64,000 bases of DNA from CAZWDL01 sp964632995 (GTDB taxonomy: Bacteria; Bacteroidota; Bacteroidia; Chitinophagales; Saprospiraceae): assembly GCA_964632995.1 (NCBI GenBank), contig CAZWDL010000023.1:1-64000 (forward strand). The letters run 5' to 3'. The notes below the pieces were generated by a model, which was given only the letters and a program-made list of their open reading frames with translations, was not told where the DNA came from and did not search any database. A program made the translations under genes and the position numbers. Of the stretch, positions 18,513 through 27,074 are shown in pieces (positions within the stretch are counted from its first letter, which is position 1; every line of letters begins with the position of its first letter).

Positions 18513-19727
18513 ATGCGAACAAGTTATATCATTGACGCTATCAGAACACCCGTAGGGAAATTTCGGGGCGCGCTTTCGCCGTTGCGTACCGATGATCTTG
18601 CAGCGCTGGTGCTGCGCACTTTGGTGGAACGCTATCCGGCAATCCCAAAAGGGAAGTACAACGATGTCATTATGGGCTGTGCCAATCAGGCCGGGGAAGA
18701 CAACCGTAACGTCGCCCGTATGGCCTTGCTGCTGGCCGGTCTGCCTTTCTCTGTTCCCGGTGAAACAATCAACCGCTTATGTGCCTCAGGCATGTCGGCG
18801 GCTATTCACGCCCATCGAGCTATTCACACCGGCGACGGCGACCTTTTTCTCGCCGGCGGGGTGGAACACATGACGCGGGGGCCATGGGTGATCTCCAAAG
18901 TGTCCAAAGCTTTCGGCAATGATGCTGAAATGCACGATTCCAGCTTCGGCTGGCGCTTCGTCAATCCCAGCATGAAGGAACTATTCGGAACTGAAAGTAT
19001 GGGGCAGACAGCGGAAAACCTGGTGGAACAATACGGTATCAGCCGCGAGGATCAGGATAAATTCGCTTACTGGTCACAAATGAAAGCAACCCGGGCGCGA
19101 GATAGCGGCCGGCTGAACCAAGAGATCATTCCGGTGAGCATACCTCGGCGCAAGGCAGAGCCACTGCTTTTTGAAAAGGATGAATTTATCAAGGACTATA
19201 CCACATTGGAAGGGCTGGCCCGGCTTCGGCCGGCTTTCAAACCGGAGGCGGAAGGCGGAACCGTCACCGCCGGTAACGCCTCCGGGCTCAACGACGGGGC
19301 CGCTGCCATGCTGATTGCCTCGGATCAAGGCGTGCAGGATTACGAACTGCAGCCTCTGGCCCGCATCGTATCTTCCGGAGTAGCTGGGGTAGAACCCCGC
19401 ATAATGGGCATCGGTCCGGTATTTGCCTCCGAAATCGCCCTAAAAAAAGCCGGGCTGAAGCTATCCGATATGGATATTATCGAAATCAACGAAGCTTTTG
19501 CCGCTCAGGTGCTGGCCTGTACACGGAAGTGGAGCATCCCCGATGATGACCCCCGGCTCAATCCCAACGGTGGCGCCATCGCCATCGGTCACCCACTGGG
19601 AATGACCGGCGCACGCATACTTCATACTGCTGCCCTGGAGCTTCAGAAACAAAATAAGCGCTACGCGCTTGTCACTATGTGTGTAGGGGTAGGACAGGGA
19701 TACGCCACCATCCTGGAGCGGGTGTAA
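18513..19727 (+). CDS. Acetyl-CoA acyltransferase (thiolase)
   Basis: 404 residues from the ATG at 18513 (MRTSYIIDAIRTPVG); the 46-codon extension upstream is not thiolase-like. The nucleophile cysteine is C90 in NRLCASGM, the histidine loop is NPNGGAIAIGHPLGMTGAR, and the second cysteine lies in TMCVGVGQG. NEAFAAQ is present. The enzyme cleaves or forms 3-ketoacyl-CoA in fatty-acid or aromatic catabolism. Closest by feel to 3-oxoadipyl-CoA/acetyl-CoA acyltransferases (PcaF/FadA type), but the partner genes are not nearby, so the pathway is open. Confidence 0.95.
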   Translation: MRTSYIIDAIRTPVGKFRGALSPLRTDDLAALVLRTLVERYPAIPKGKYNDVIMGCANQAGEDNRNVARMALLLAGLPFSVPGETINRLCASGMSAAIHAHRAIHTGDGDLFLAGGVEHMTRGPWVISKVSKAFGNDAEMHDSSFGWRFVNPSMKELFGTESMGQTAENLVEQYGISREDQDKFAYWSQMKATRARDSGRLNQEIIPVSIPRRKAEPLLFEKDEFIKDYTTLEGLARLRPAFKPEAEGGTVTAGNASGLNDGAAAMLIASDQGVQDYELQPLARIVSSGVAGVEPRIMGIGPVFASEIALKKAGLKLSDMDIIEINEAFAAQVLACTRKWSIPDDDPRLNPNGGAIAIGHPLGMTGARILHTAALELQKQNKRYALVTMCVGVGQGYATILERV

Positions 19728-19773
19728 ACGACCTGAGTACAGGGAAAGACGGGTAAGAACAGCCCAGAAAAAG

Positions 19774-19803
19774 TGCGGGCCGACGGTTTAGTGCCGGCCC
19801 GCA
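19774..19803 (+). terminator. Hairpin downstream of the thiolase gene
   Basis: A 9-base perfect GC-rich stem TGCGGGCCG (19774-19782) / CGGCCCGCA (19795-19803) with a 12-base loop, 46 bases after the stop. The following T tract is weak (TCCTATTGTTCTC). Confidence 0.55.
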
Positions 19804-19929
19804 TCCTATTGTTCTCACTGGCTTTCTCTTTACGGGTTATGATCTTTTAGGAAAAATTAGATTTCGTCTTTATTTCTTCCACAAGATAAGGTGCCGCCAG
19901 GCCCGGTAACTGGAAAAATCTTTCAAATA

Positions 19930-20244
19930 TCAAAAATTAAAATTTTCCCTGTACTGAGTGGGCGTGCAACCAAACTCTTTGCGGAAAACTTTTGAAAAAT
20001 AATCAGGATCCGAGAATCCAATACTGTAAGCCACATCAGTAATTTGTAAATCGGCGCGTCGCAGCAACTGCATTGCTTTTTTCATGCGTATGGCGCGAAT
20101 GAATTGTATAGCCGACAAGCCGGTGCGGGCTTTGAGTTTTCGGTGTAGTTGCGGATGGCTGATACCGGCTTCCCGACAAAGTTTAACGACGGAAAACTGG
20201 TGGTCATCAATATGCGCTTCAACGATCATTTGAATTTCTTTCAT
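19930..20244 (-). CDS. Stand-alone AraC-type DNA-binding domain (104 residues)
   Basis: The whole protein is the C-terminal DNA-binding domain of the AraC family: FSVVKLCREAGISHPQLHRK, then ITDVAYSIGFSDPDYFSKVF, ending in FGCTPTQYREN. It lacks any sensor, receiver or kinase domain. It most resembles the end of hybrid two-component sensors or response regulators of Bacteroidota. The ATG begins exactly at the domain boundary. It may be a working mini-regulator or the tail of a lost larger gene; the 420 bases upstream hold no recognisable kinase remnant. Confidence 0.75.
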   Translation of the reverse strand: MKEIQMIVEAHIDDHQFSVVKLCREAGISHPQLHRKLKARTGLSAIQFIRAIRMKKAMQLLRRADLQITDVAYSIGFSDPDYFSKVFRKEFGCTPTQYRENFNF

Positions 20245-20666
20245 AAAGCAAACTGGGGTTCGTTAGGTGAATGAAAACCATATGCATCAAATACTTCACT
20301 TCATGCAGTAGTGAAAAGCTGATTGCGAATGAGCATAGGCTCAGCCTAATGCTTGCACACAACATGCTGGAATAGTAAGGGAGAGTTAGTTATGGGAAAA
20401 AAGGCTGTGCCTTTAATCATGGTTAAAGGTAGCTGTTTTGGGAGTGGAAAACTTGTACTTTTCGGTCGTTTTCCTGGACAAATGTTGCATTTACATCCAA
20501 TGCAAATTGTTGGGAGAACGATAAGGTTCTGATCGACTGCGATCAGAAGTCACGTGAGGATCCTCTCAAAACAATGGAGTTGATAGATGCCGACAATGAA
20601 TATCGGCGCTCGAAGTTGGGTTGTTAATCCAGTTCACCCCCTTTTGGCGTCAGTACAATCCTAAGT
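20245..20666. other. Intergenic region with one hairpin
   Basis: No recognisable gene. A perfect 9-base hairpin TTCTGATCG / CGATCAGAA lies at 20527-20548 with a 4-base loop. A 46-codon plus-strand frame from 20392 has no supporting features. Confidence 0.4.
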
Positions 20667-22910
20667 CTAAAATCGATGCCCGACTGTCAGGAAAGCCTTG
20701 AGTTTTGATTTGATGTTGCCGTCGGTGTTCAGGGGATACATTACGCTGAGTTTTACAGGCCCTATAAAGGAATTGTAAGCGGCGGTAAGGCCCAGGCCGG
20801 AGAGAAAGATATTGGGCGGAGGGGCACCGGCTTCTCCGAGTTCGGGTTGGCCGAAAAAACCAGCATTGGCATGCAATCCGAAACGAAGATTGTCACGGGG
20901 AAATATTTGCAGTCCGATATCCAAACCCAGGGCGATTTGCGCCACAAATTCATTTGGATTCAGCCCGTACATAGGAATGGAACGACGGGTAAGGGTTTCC
21001 GGCGCTCCCACCAGATAGAAATCACTAAGGGGCGTATCAGAGGTGCCGAGTATGCCGGCAAAGGGCGAGAGGACAAGGCTGCTTCGTTGCGACAGGAAGA
21101 GGTAGTTCTCGGAGCGGAAGGTAATCCTTGGATAAGGGGCGAACCGGAAGAGCGAATCGGCGTTACTTAGTTCTGCTGCAGGCTCATCCAGGGTAAGCCC
21201 TGAATTCTGGACGTACTTTACTTCGAAGGTGGTTCGGTTGCCACGGCGTGGCAGCACATTGCGATCCAGTGTATTGGTGCCCAGGGCCAGCAAGAGGTTG
21301 AAGTTTTGATAATGCAGTTCATCAAATAAGGGGCTGACACTGACAGTGGGCTGGAAAGACAGTAATTCAAATTGAGCCCCCAGGCTGAACACCCCGTTTT
21401 TACCCAATCGCTTATTTAGGGTTAAGGTCATGGGAGCATCCTGTAGCCGGAATTCTTCAACAATCCGTCCTTCCTCTAGCAAAGGGATGGCATCGCGATT
21501 GTACTGCAGATCGAGATTCAGAAACCAGCTCTGCTGGCGATCGATGTATTTTAGGTACTCTATCCGGTAGCGATAGTTGTTTGCTAAGCGACCGATGAAC
21601 ATCAGCCTGGAAGAGGGCAGCAGCAGGTTTCTGAACGTGAGATTGACAGCCAGCCCCGCCTCGTGGTAGCTGTCGTAAATCAAAGAGCCCTTCAGGAGCA
21701 AAGGTGACTTTTCCTTTGTGTGGAAGTAAAGAACGTCCTCTCCCTGCCAGTGACGCAGCCGGTAGCTGACTTTTTCGTAGCGGTTGCTACCGTACACTTG
21801 CTCAACAGCCTCGTCGAGTTGCCTGGCATTGACGGTTTTCCCAGGGTAAAGGCCGGATTTTCCCATGACCTCCTCATCGGAGACCTGCTGGTTGCCCAGA
21901 ACTTCAATGCGATCGATCGTCAGGTCGTTTACCGGGGAAAGCCGGGGATGAGGATAGGGAGGTCCGAAGGTATTGAGCGAGTCGGCCAATTGCCGGAATT
22001 GATCGTATTCCTTCCTGGCGGCCCGTTCTCCAAGGGCGATGATGGTATCGGCGGCGGAGAAGTCCTGAGCCCCGTATTTGCCCAGATCCGGTTCTATATG
22101 CAAATCGACCAGGGGGATCTGGCGATCATAGTCATCAATGCTTTGCATGAAGGCAATCTGAGAGAGTATTTGCGGAAGCGATTCCAGTCTTTGTTCGCTC
22201 TTCGGCTTCGCTCCGACATAGACACCGATGATGATATCGGCGCCCATCTGAACCATCTCCTGCACCGGGTAGTTGCGGATCAGGCCCCCGTCGACAAGCA
22301 CCATGGAATCTTTGTGTACTGGGGTAAATATGGATGGAATCGCCATACTGGCGCGCAGGGCCTGCGGCAGGTATCCCCGGCTGATTTCGACGGGAGCGCC
22401 CGACACAATGTCGGCAGCCATACAATGAAACGGGATAGGAAGCTCGTCAAAGTGCTCAACCGCATAGGCCGGTAAGAAGAGCCGGTTGAGCAGTTCTTCA
22501 ATTTGCTGTCCCTGAACCAGACCGCTGGGGGGTTTGAGGCCGCCGTCGCGAAAGGGGAGTTCTACCAGTTGATTCTTGAAATAGAGTTTCTCTTCAAAGG
22601 CGACTTGTTTGAGGGAAATATTGTCGCTCAGCACATGCGCCCAGTTTTGGCTGATGGCCAGGCGGTGCAAGGAGTCGGGAGAATAGCCAACCGCATACAA
22701 TCCGCCGATGATGCTGCCCATGCTGGTGCCGGTGATGTAATCGGGCTGAATACCGGCTTCTTCCAGTATTTTTAATACACCGATATGGGCCAGCCCCTTG
22801 GCGGCCCCTCCACTGAGTACCAGGCCGACTTTAGGTCTTCGGGATTGCTCCTGCGCACGCACCAATCCGACACAGAATATGAGTAGTAATATGAAAATAT
22901 TTCTTTTCAC
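20667..22910 (-). CDS. Patatin-like phospholipase fused to a POTRA and outer-membrane barrel
   Basis: A 747-residue exported protein with a signal peptide (IFILLLIFCVGLVRAQ). The patatin domain (about residues 25-220) carries the oxyanion loop SGGAAKGLAHIG, the nucleophile GTSMG serine and the DGG catalytic aspartate. A POTRA-like segment follows (IDRIEVLGNQQVSDEEVMGK), then a C-terminal Omp85/BamA-type 16-strand barrel ending in VGHRF, with the terminal aromatic expected of barrels. This is the architecture of PlpD-like type V secretion phospholipases. GTG start. A TAnnTTTG-like box on the minus strand at 23159-23166 is a possible promoter, 250 bases upstream. Confidence 0.93.
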   Translation of the reverse strand: MKRNIFILLLIFCVGLVRAQEQSRRPKVGLVLSGGAAKGLAHIGVLKILEEAGIQPDYITGTSMGSIIGGLYAVGYSPDSLHRLAISQNWAHVLSDNISLKQVAFEEKLYFKNQLVELPFRDGGLKPPSGLVQGQQIEELLNRLFLPAYAVEHFDELPIPFHCMAADIVSGAPVEISRGYLPQALRASMAIPSIFTPVHKDSMVLVDGGLIRNYPVQEMVQMGADIIIGVYVGAKPKSEQRLESLPQILSQIAFMQSIDDYDRQIPLVDLHIEPDLGKYGAQDFSAADTIIALGERAARKEYDQFRQLADSLNTFGPPYPHPRLSPVNDLTIDRIEVLGNQQVSDEEVMGKSGLYPGKTVNARQLDEAVEQVYGSNRYEKVSYRLRHWQGEDVLYFHTKEKSPLLLKGSLIYDSYHEAGLAVNLTFRNLLLPSSRLMFIGRLANNYRYRIEYLKYIDRQQSWFLNLDLQYNRDAIPLLEEGRIVEEFRLQDAPMTLTLNKRLGKNGVFSLGAQFELLSFQPTVSVSPLFDELHYQNFNLLLALGTNTLDRNVLPRRGNRTTFEVKYVQNSGLTLDEPAAELSNADSLFRFAPYPRITFRSENYLFLSQRSSLVLSPFAGILGTSDTPLSDFYLVGAPETLTRRSIPMYGLNPNEFVAQIALGLDIGLQIFPRDNLRFGLHANAGFFGQPELGEAGAPPPNIFLSGLGLTAAYNSFIGPVKLSVMYPLNTDGNIKSKLKAFLTVGHRF

Positions 22911-23210
22911 TGATCCTAATTAACACGTCACATGGGATTGATCATTTGTGGGCCGGTGCTTATCTCCGGCCGGGAATGGAAAGACCCGCTTTGCGGGGTT
23001 CGTTTTGACATCTTGCCTAACAGCCGGAGAAAAAGTCTGCTTCTTCGCCCTTCGCTTCTGCCGGATGGGTTCCGGTAATCGGCGCAACAAGGTTTCGTGG
23101 CGACTGCTGCGGCCCAAAGTGCAGGCCCTTCTAACAAACTTCGATCCTTTCCTCCTCACAAAGGTAGAATCGCTATCATCAGCAAAGAATAGATTTGTGT
23201 TAAATGCGAG

Positions 23211-23690
23211 TTAATTCGGTTTGTCACGCTGCTTTTTCTCATACTGCTGGATATACCCCTCTACGATTTCGCCGATGATCTTCTTAAGGAAGGTTTTTTC
23301 TTGGCGGGCAATAGTTTTCAACTTGTCGAGTTGTTCTTCTTTAAAAGTCACCACCAGGCGGCGGGTACTGTTGGGGTCAATCCGCATAGTGCTAGGTTCC
23401 AGGGTGTTCCGGATAAGCGCGTCCAGCCCACTGCTGGAGGATTGCCGTCGTGATTTTGGCTTTGATTCTTTCGTGGGTTCCGGTTTTTCCCGGTTTATCT
23501 TTTCCTGAAAAGACTCTTCGAAGGCCTCTTGCAAAAAGGCATGCAGGTCAGAGGAGAAGTCCTTACCCGACGGTGCCTTTCCGGTCTTCTTCTTTCGAGA
23601 AGCCGCCCTTGTTTGCTCCTTTTCCTCAGCCTTGTCCGAAGTGTCGGCAAACAAGCTTTCCAAACCCTCTGTGAATCGTTTCTTTGACAA
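23211..23690 (-). CDS. Small partner of ParA: GLxxL motifs plus ribbon-helix-helix-like C-terminus
   Basis: A 159-residue, strongly charged protein. The N-terminus (KKRFTEGLESLFAD) and a second copy at mid-protein (SGLDALIRNTL) resemble the GRGLxALL motif at the N-terminus of ParB, which touches ParA. Residues 20-85 are Lys/Glu/Ser-rich and probably disordered. The last 50 residues (RRLVVTFKEEQLDKLKTIAR, then FLKKIIGEIVEGYIQQYE) have the strand-helix-helix spacing of ribbon-helix-helix DNA-binding proteins. There is no ParB/Srx core or KorB helix-turn-helix. The start is TTG. It lies 85 bases after parA on the same strand and is very likely its functional partner; the cargo is unknown. Confidence 0.85.
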   Translation of the reverse strand: MSKKRFTEGLESLFADTSDKAEEKEQTRAASRKKKTGKAPSGKDFSSDLHAFLQEAFEESFQEKINREKPEPTKESKPKSRRQSSSSGLDALIRNTLEPSTMRIDPNSTRRLVVTFKEEQLDKLKTIARQEKTFLKKIIGEIVEGYIQQYEKKQRDKPN

Positions 23691-23775
23691 TTTACTACAT
23701 TTTATCTGAGTGTGGTGCGATGGACAAGCACTGTACTTCCAACTCAGGTGGAGAAATTATAGTTCCCGGATCGCT

Positions 23776-24543
23776 TTATTTCATAACTGTTTCTGTTTCA
23801 ATTCTTTTAAGTATTTCCCGGCTTAGAGACAGATAGTCTGCTGCACCCGCGCTATTGGGGCTGTAGGCAAAGATGTCTTTTCGTTGGGACGGCGCCTCAG
23901 CCAGGGCAACATTGTCCCGGATCATGGTTTCGAAGACGAGCTCGCCAAAGTACTTCTGGATAGTGGCGACCACGTCGCGATTCAACACCTTGCGAGCGTC
24001 ATACATGGTGGCGATAACGCCGCCGATCTGCAGTTTTTTATTCAGACGAAGCTTCACCTTGTTGATGACCTGCTTGATTTTAGCCAGTCCCTGCATAGCC
24101 AGGAACTCGGTTTGCAGGGGGATAAAGACCTGGTCGCTGCTGGTCAAAGCGTTAAGCGTCAGCAAACCCAGGGAGGGGGGGCAATCAATAATGGTGTAAT
24201 CGTAGTGCTCGCGTACCGGATCGATCAGTTCCCGGAGAATGAATTCCCTTCCCGCCTCGTTAATGAGTTCCATTTCAGCCCCCGACAGGTCGAGGGTGGA
24301 GGTGACGACGTCCAGGTTCTCTTTTACATTGTATGGCACCAGCGGCGACTCTCCGCGCAGAGCTTCGTATATAGTTACGGGATGCCGGGGAACGCCCAGT
24401 GAGAGGGTTAGATTGGCCTGGGGGTCCAGGTCTATGAGCAACACCTTTTTTCCCAGTTCCACTAATCCCGCACCGATGTTGATCACGCTGGTCGTTTTTC
24501 CTACGCCTCCTTTGTGATTTAATAGTGATATAACTACTCCCAT
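23776..24543 (-). CDS. ParA-family ATPase
   Basis: A 255-residue P-loop ATPase of the ParA/Soj/MinD group, which forms dynamic gradients on the nucleoid to position DNA or protein cargo. The deviant Walker A HKGGVGKTT lies at residues 10-18 with the signature lysine K11. The switch/Walker B region is YTIIDCPPSLG, followed by QTEFLAMQGLAKI. Length and motifs are those of chromosomal Soj-like proteins. A strong Bacteroidota promoter lies just upstream. Its downstream neighbour is not ParB but a small RHH-like protein, so this is probably not the chromosome-segregation ParA. Confidence 0.95.
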   Translation of the reverse strand: MGVVISLLNHKGGVGKTTSVINIGAGLVELGKKVLLIDLDPQANLTLSLGVPRHPVTIYEALRGESPLVPYNVKENLDVVTSTLDLSGAEMELINEAGREFILRELIDPVREHYDYTIIDCPPSLGLLTLNALTSSDQVFIPLQTEFLAMQGLAKIKQVINKVKLRLNKKLQIGGVIATMYDARKVLNRDVVATIQKYFGELVFETMIRDNVALAEAPSQRKDIFAYSPNSAGAADYLSLSREILKRIETETVMK

Positions 24544-24580
24544 GGTTGACTTGTCGATTTTCCGTTACAAAGTGTGCGCG

Positions 24581-24610
24581 CAAAAATACAATAATCTCTT
24601 GTGCCTCAAA
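24581..24610 (-). promoter_or_regulatory. Promoter of the parA operon
   Basis: On the minus strand: TTTG (24607-24610), 18 bases, TATTTTTG (24581-24588). This matches the Bacteroidota sigma-factor consensus TTTG-N~19-TAnnTTTG. The -33 element overlaps the stop codon of the upstream gene. Predicted start of transcription is about 30 bases before the parA ATG. Confidence 0.7.
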
Positions 24611-25376
24611 GCTCTTCTTTCAGCGCCTGCAGCCGGCGACAGATTCGCTTCATCTGAAAGGGGGCGCTTAGCCAAACGATTAGATAAACAGCTCCTGCCA
24701 GAAATAATAAGGGAGTAGCGCCGGTGGCCAGGCTGATAAATGCCAGTAGGGCAGACAGGGCCGCTACCCAAACTACGGTAAGCCAGCGGGTAGCCGAGTA
24801 AGCTGTGAGCAGGTCTTCTTCTTCGCTGAGGTGCGGGTGTAGGTCCGATTGCCGGCTGTGTTCATACAATAGGAAAAAACAAAGCCCTATTGCCACTATA
24901 CCCAGTGCGAAAAAAGCGAGCAGGAGCGCTAAAGTGGGTTCGGGAATGAATTCCGGACGGTAATAGGTGCTGAATATGAATCCTTTTCCGGCCAGCATGC
25001 GCCAAAGCAGAAAATAAAAATGATCCGCCAACCAGTTGAAAAGGTACTTGAGGGGGAAAATAGACAGCACAATGACCAGCAGGGAGTTGAATATCAGCAA
25101 GTTGCTTTTGCCGTCTTGTAATCCATACCGGAGGAGTATGATATTTTGCTCCCGCCAGAGACGGTAATAAACATACAGGGATAACAGCAGAGGAAACAGC
25201 CCTTTGGCAAAATGGAGCACCTGAGCGGCGTGGTTTAACCGGTGCAGATAACCGGACAACAATAAAATAACAGCCAGCGTCAGTACACCGTGGGTCCAGT
25301 GGTGCAGCGGATGATTCCCTCCTCGAATCCGGAAATGAAGTAGTTCCGGTGCTTTCTCAAAAAATTGCTTTAGCAT
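24606..25376 (-). CDS. Multi-pass membrane protein, possibly TMEM175/DUF1211-like
   Basis: A 256-residue protein with about six hydrophobic segments and no signal peptide. Residues 20-42 (HHWTHGVLTLAVILLLSGYL) and 90-113 (LLIFNSLLVIVLSIFPLKYL) resemble the first helix and the central 'NLLLLLFISLLPF' helix of TMEM175-type potassium channels, but the hallmark RxxxFSD is not conserved, so the assignment is weak. Between the second and third pairs of helices lies a polar loop (EHSRQSDLHPHLSEEEDL). It is directly upstream of parA; the parA promoter overlaps its stop codon. Confidence 0.75.
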   Translation of the reverse strand: MLKQFFEKAPELLHFRIRGGNHPLHHWTHGVLTLAVILLLSGYLHRLNHAAQVLHFAKGLFPLLLSLYVYYRLWREQNIILLRYGLQDGKSNLLIFNSLLVIVLSIFPLKYLFNWLADHFYFLLWRMLAGKGFIFSTYYRPEFIPEPTLALLLAFFALGIVAIGLCFFLLYEHSRQSDLHPHLSEEEDLLTAYSATRWLTVVWVAALSALLAFISLATGATPLLFLAGAVYLIVWLSAPFQMKRICRRLQALKEEL

Positions 25377-25468
25377 GTGCGCGGTTACTCTTGTCTTCTA
25401 ATTCCAGAAAGATAGCGAATTTTGCGCAGTGATAACAGCCCCTGTTCGCCTTTTTCCTCTTACTTACG

Positions 25469-25476
25469 TAGCTTTG
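25469..25476 (+). promoter_or_regulatory. -7 box upstream of the ompH-like gene
   Basis: TAGCTTTG matches TAnnTTTG and lies 39 bases before the ATG. A clear -33 element is not visible. Confidence 0.45.
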
Positions 25477-25514
25477 CGGTTTAAAAGTCCTTTTTACAGG
25501 CATAAAATTCAAAC

Positions 25515-26117
25515 ATGAAAAACGCATCACTTATTCTCAATATTATTTTGTTGCTGGCTGTCGGCTACTTATTTGTCGATCACTTCAGCGGATCCGCCAA
25601 AGCGGAACCCGCAGTCAGTGAAGCAGCATTCGGTCCCTCCGGCCCCCTGAATATTGTCTATGTCAACATCGATACCTTATTGACAAAGTACGATTACTTT
25701 CGCCAGAAACAGGAGGCTCTGGCCCAGAGGGAACAGAAGGCCGGCGCCGATTTGCAAGCGCGCAGACAGACCCTGGAAAAAGAGATTGCCGAAGCACAGC
25801 GCAAAGCACAAAGCGGCCTGATGGCGCCCAAGGATATTCAGCAGATGGAGCAGCAGTTGTCGCTTAAGCAACAACAATTCGTACAGGAGCAGCAGATGCT
25901 TCGCCAGGAACTCATGGCGGAGTCCCAGGCACTGCAAGCAGAAATCCAACAGAAAATCGACGAGCGGCTCGCGAAACTTCGCGATGAGCGGGGCTACGAC
26001 TACGTTCTCAGCTACGGGCCCGGTACCGGGGTGCTCATGGTCAATGACAGTCTTAATATCACCTCGCTGGTAATCGAACAGCTCAATGCCAAAGAGGAGG
26101 TAACCGGGGAAGAATAG
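25515..26117 (+). CDS. OmpH/Skp-family periplasmic chaperone
   Basis: 200 residues. The N-terminal hydrophobic segment (SLILNIILLLAVGYLFVDHF) is a signal anchor or uncleaved signal. IVYVNIDTLLTKYDYFRQ starts the Skp fold. Residues about 65-150 form a long coiled coil (QRKAQSGLMAPKDIQQMEQQ), the tentacles of Skp. The C-terminus returns to a beta strand (YDYVLSYGPGTGVLMV), as in Skp. It binds unfolded outer-membrane proteins in the periplasm. A small hairpin, AGGCC-ATC-GGCCT, at 26116-26128 may end the transcript. Confidence 0.9.
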   Translation: MKNASLILNIILLLAVGYLFVDHFSGSAKAEPAVSEAAFGPSGPLNIVYVNIDTLLTKYDYFRQKQEALAQREQKAGADLQARRQTLEKEIAEAQRKAQSGLMAPKDIQQMEQQLSLKQQQFVQEQQMLRQELMAESQALQAEIQQKIDERLAKLRDERGYDYVLSYGPGTGVLMVNDSLNITSLVIEQLNAKEEVTGEE

Positions 26118-26194
26118 GCCATCGGCCTTTCCTCGTTTCCCCTTTTCACGATAGGAATCAAAGCTCGGGAGGCGATCCTTTGTAATACAAACGC

Positions 26195-26881
26195 TTACTT
26201 CATTTCGCCGGCCGAATTCCGTTCGAGCTGATGCACATTCACCCGGTAGAGAATTTGCTCGTACTGCCCTTCGAACAGATGCTCGCTAACGGAAAACCCT
26301 TGCTCAGGGAGTTCCTGTAAAAAAGGACGGGCAATAGCCCGGGTGGGTTCGCTGAGCAGAACGGCGCCCTCGGGCCTGCAGAGGGTTTGGAATGCTTCCG
26401 GCAAAGGATCGAAGGCGCGGGCTTCGTAAGCTACATCGGAGGCCAGTACGAGTTCAGCCGCCAGTTCAGGCCGTGGCTTGCGCCAATCCATTAGTTCGAA
26501 CCGGGCGGGGCGATCGACGTTCTGCTGCCAGTTGTAGCGGGCCATTAGTAGTGCTTCCTCCAGGTAATCGGTAAATATGACCTCGGCGCCGAGCATGCCG
26601 GCTACGATGCCCGGCAGCCCCAGGCCACAGCCGATCTCGATGACCCGCATACCCGGCCGGATCGCGTTTTCCCGCAGCAGGTAGCGGCCCAGAGCAATAG
26701 CGGAAGGCCAGAGATCGGCCCAGTAGGGAATACGCTCATCGCGTACGTCTTCGTGCTCCGATCCCTTTGCCAGCAGTTGGTCCATCAAATCATCCGTGTT
26801 CGTCACCAGGGTAAGCTGCAGGCTGAGGCCCTCCAGGTCTAGCTGAATGTCCCGCGTCCGGTAAGTGGAAGGTAATTCCAT
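26195..26881 (-). CDS. SAM-dependent methyltransferase, family 16 type (protein lysine methyltransferase-like)
   Basis: 228 residues from the ATG at 26881. The SAM-binding glycine loop is VIEIGCGLGLPGIVAG and the acidic ribose contact is IFTDY. LASDVAYEARAFDPL matches the DxxY post-motif region of Methyltransf_16 enzymes (METTL21/EEF2KMT relatives), many of which methylate lysines of chaperones or elongation factors. YWADLWPSAIALGRYL upstream is also characteristic. Target unknown. Confidence 0.85.
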   Translation of the reverse strand: MELPSTYRTRDIQLDLEGLSLQLTLVTNTDDLMDQLLAKGSEHEDVRDERIPYWADLWPSAIALGRYLLRENAIRPGMRVIEIGCGLGLPGIVAGMLGAEVIFTDYLEEALLMARYNWQQNVDRPARFELMDWRKPRPELAAELVLASDVAYEARAFDPLPEAFQTLCRPEGAVLLSEPTRAIARPFLQELPEQGFSVSEHLFEGQYEQILYRVNVHQLERNSAGEMK

Positions 26882-26902
26882 AAGATTAGCGTAATTTCGC
26901 TG

Positions 26903-26929
26903 CAAAAGTAACAATTTAAGATACCTTTG
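26903..26929. promoter_or_regulatory. Overlapping divergent -7 boxes
   Basis: Minus strand TACTTTTG (26903-26910), 22 bases before the methyltransferase ATG; plus strand TACCTTTG (26922-26929), 146 bases before the CPBP protease ATG. Each would have its -33 region inside the other's promoter, so the two may compete. Confidence 0.4.
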
Positions 26930-27074
26930 TGATTCGATCCTTAGGAGAAGTTGTCTGAAGTTTTATTACTGGCTTACCCGCGGGCTTTTGCGCCCGCTAC
27001 CTTTGCGCTCTAAGACAGCAGGAAACTTCGGGTAATTTCGGTTTGGACCATACCGGTACCCAAAAATCAGTACA

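Noticed and set aside
22920..23159. 79-codon minus-strand open frame between the patatin and ParA-partner genes
   Set aside because: Arg/Lys/Pro-rich low-quality translation that covers a hairpin; more likely leader or spacer.
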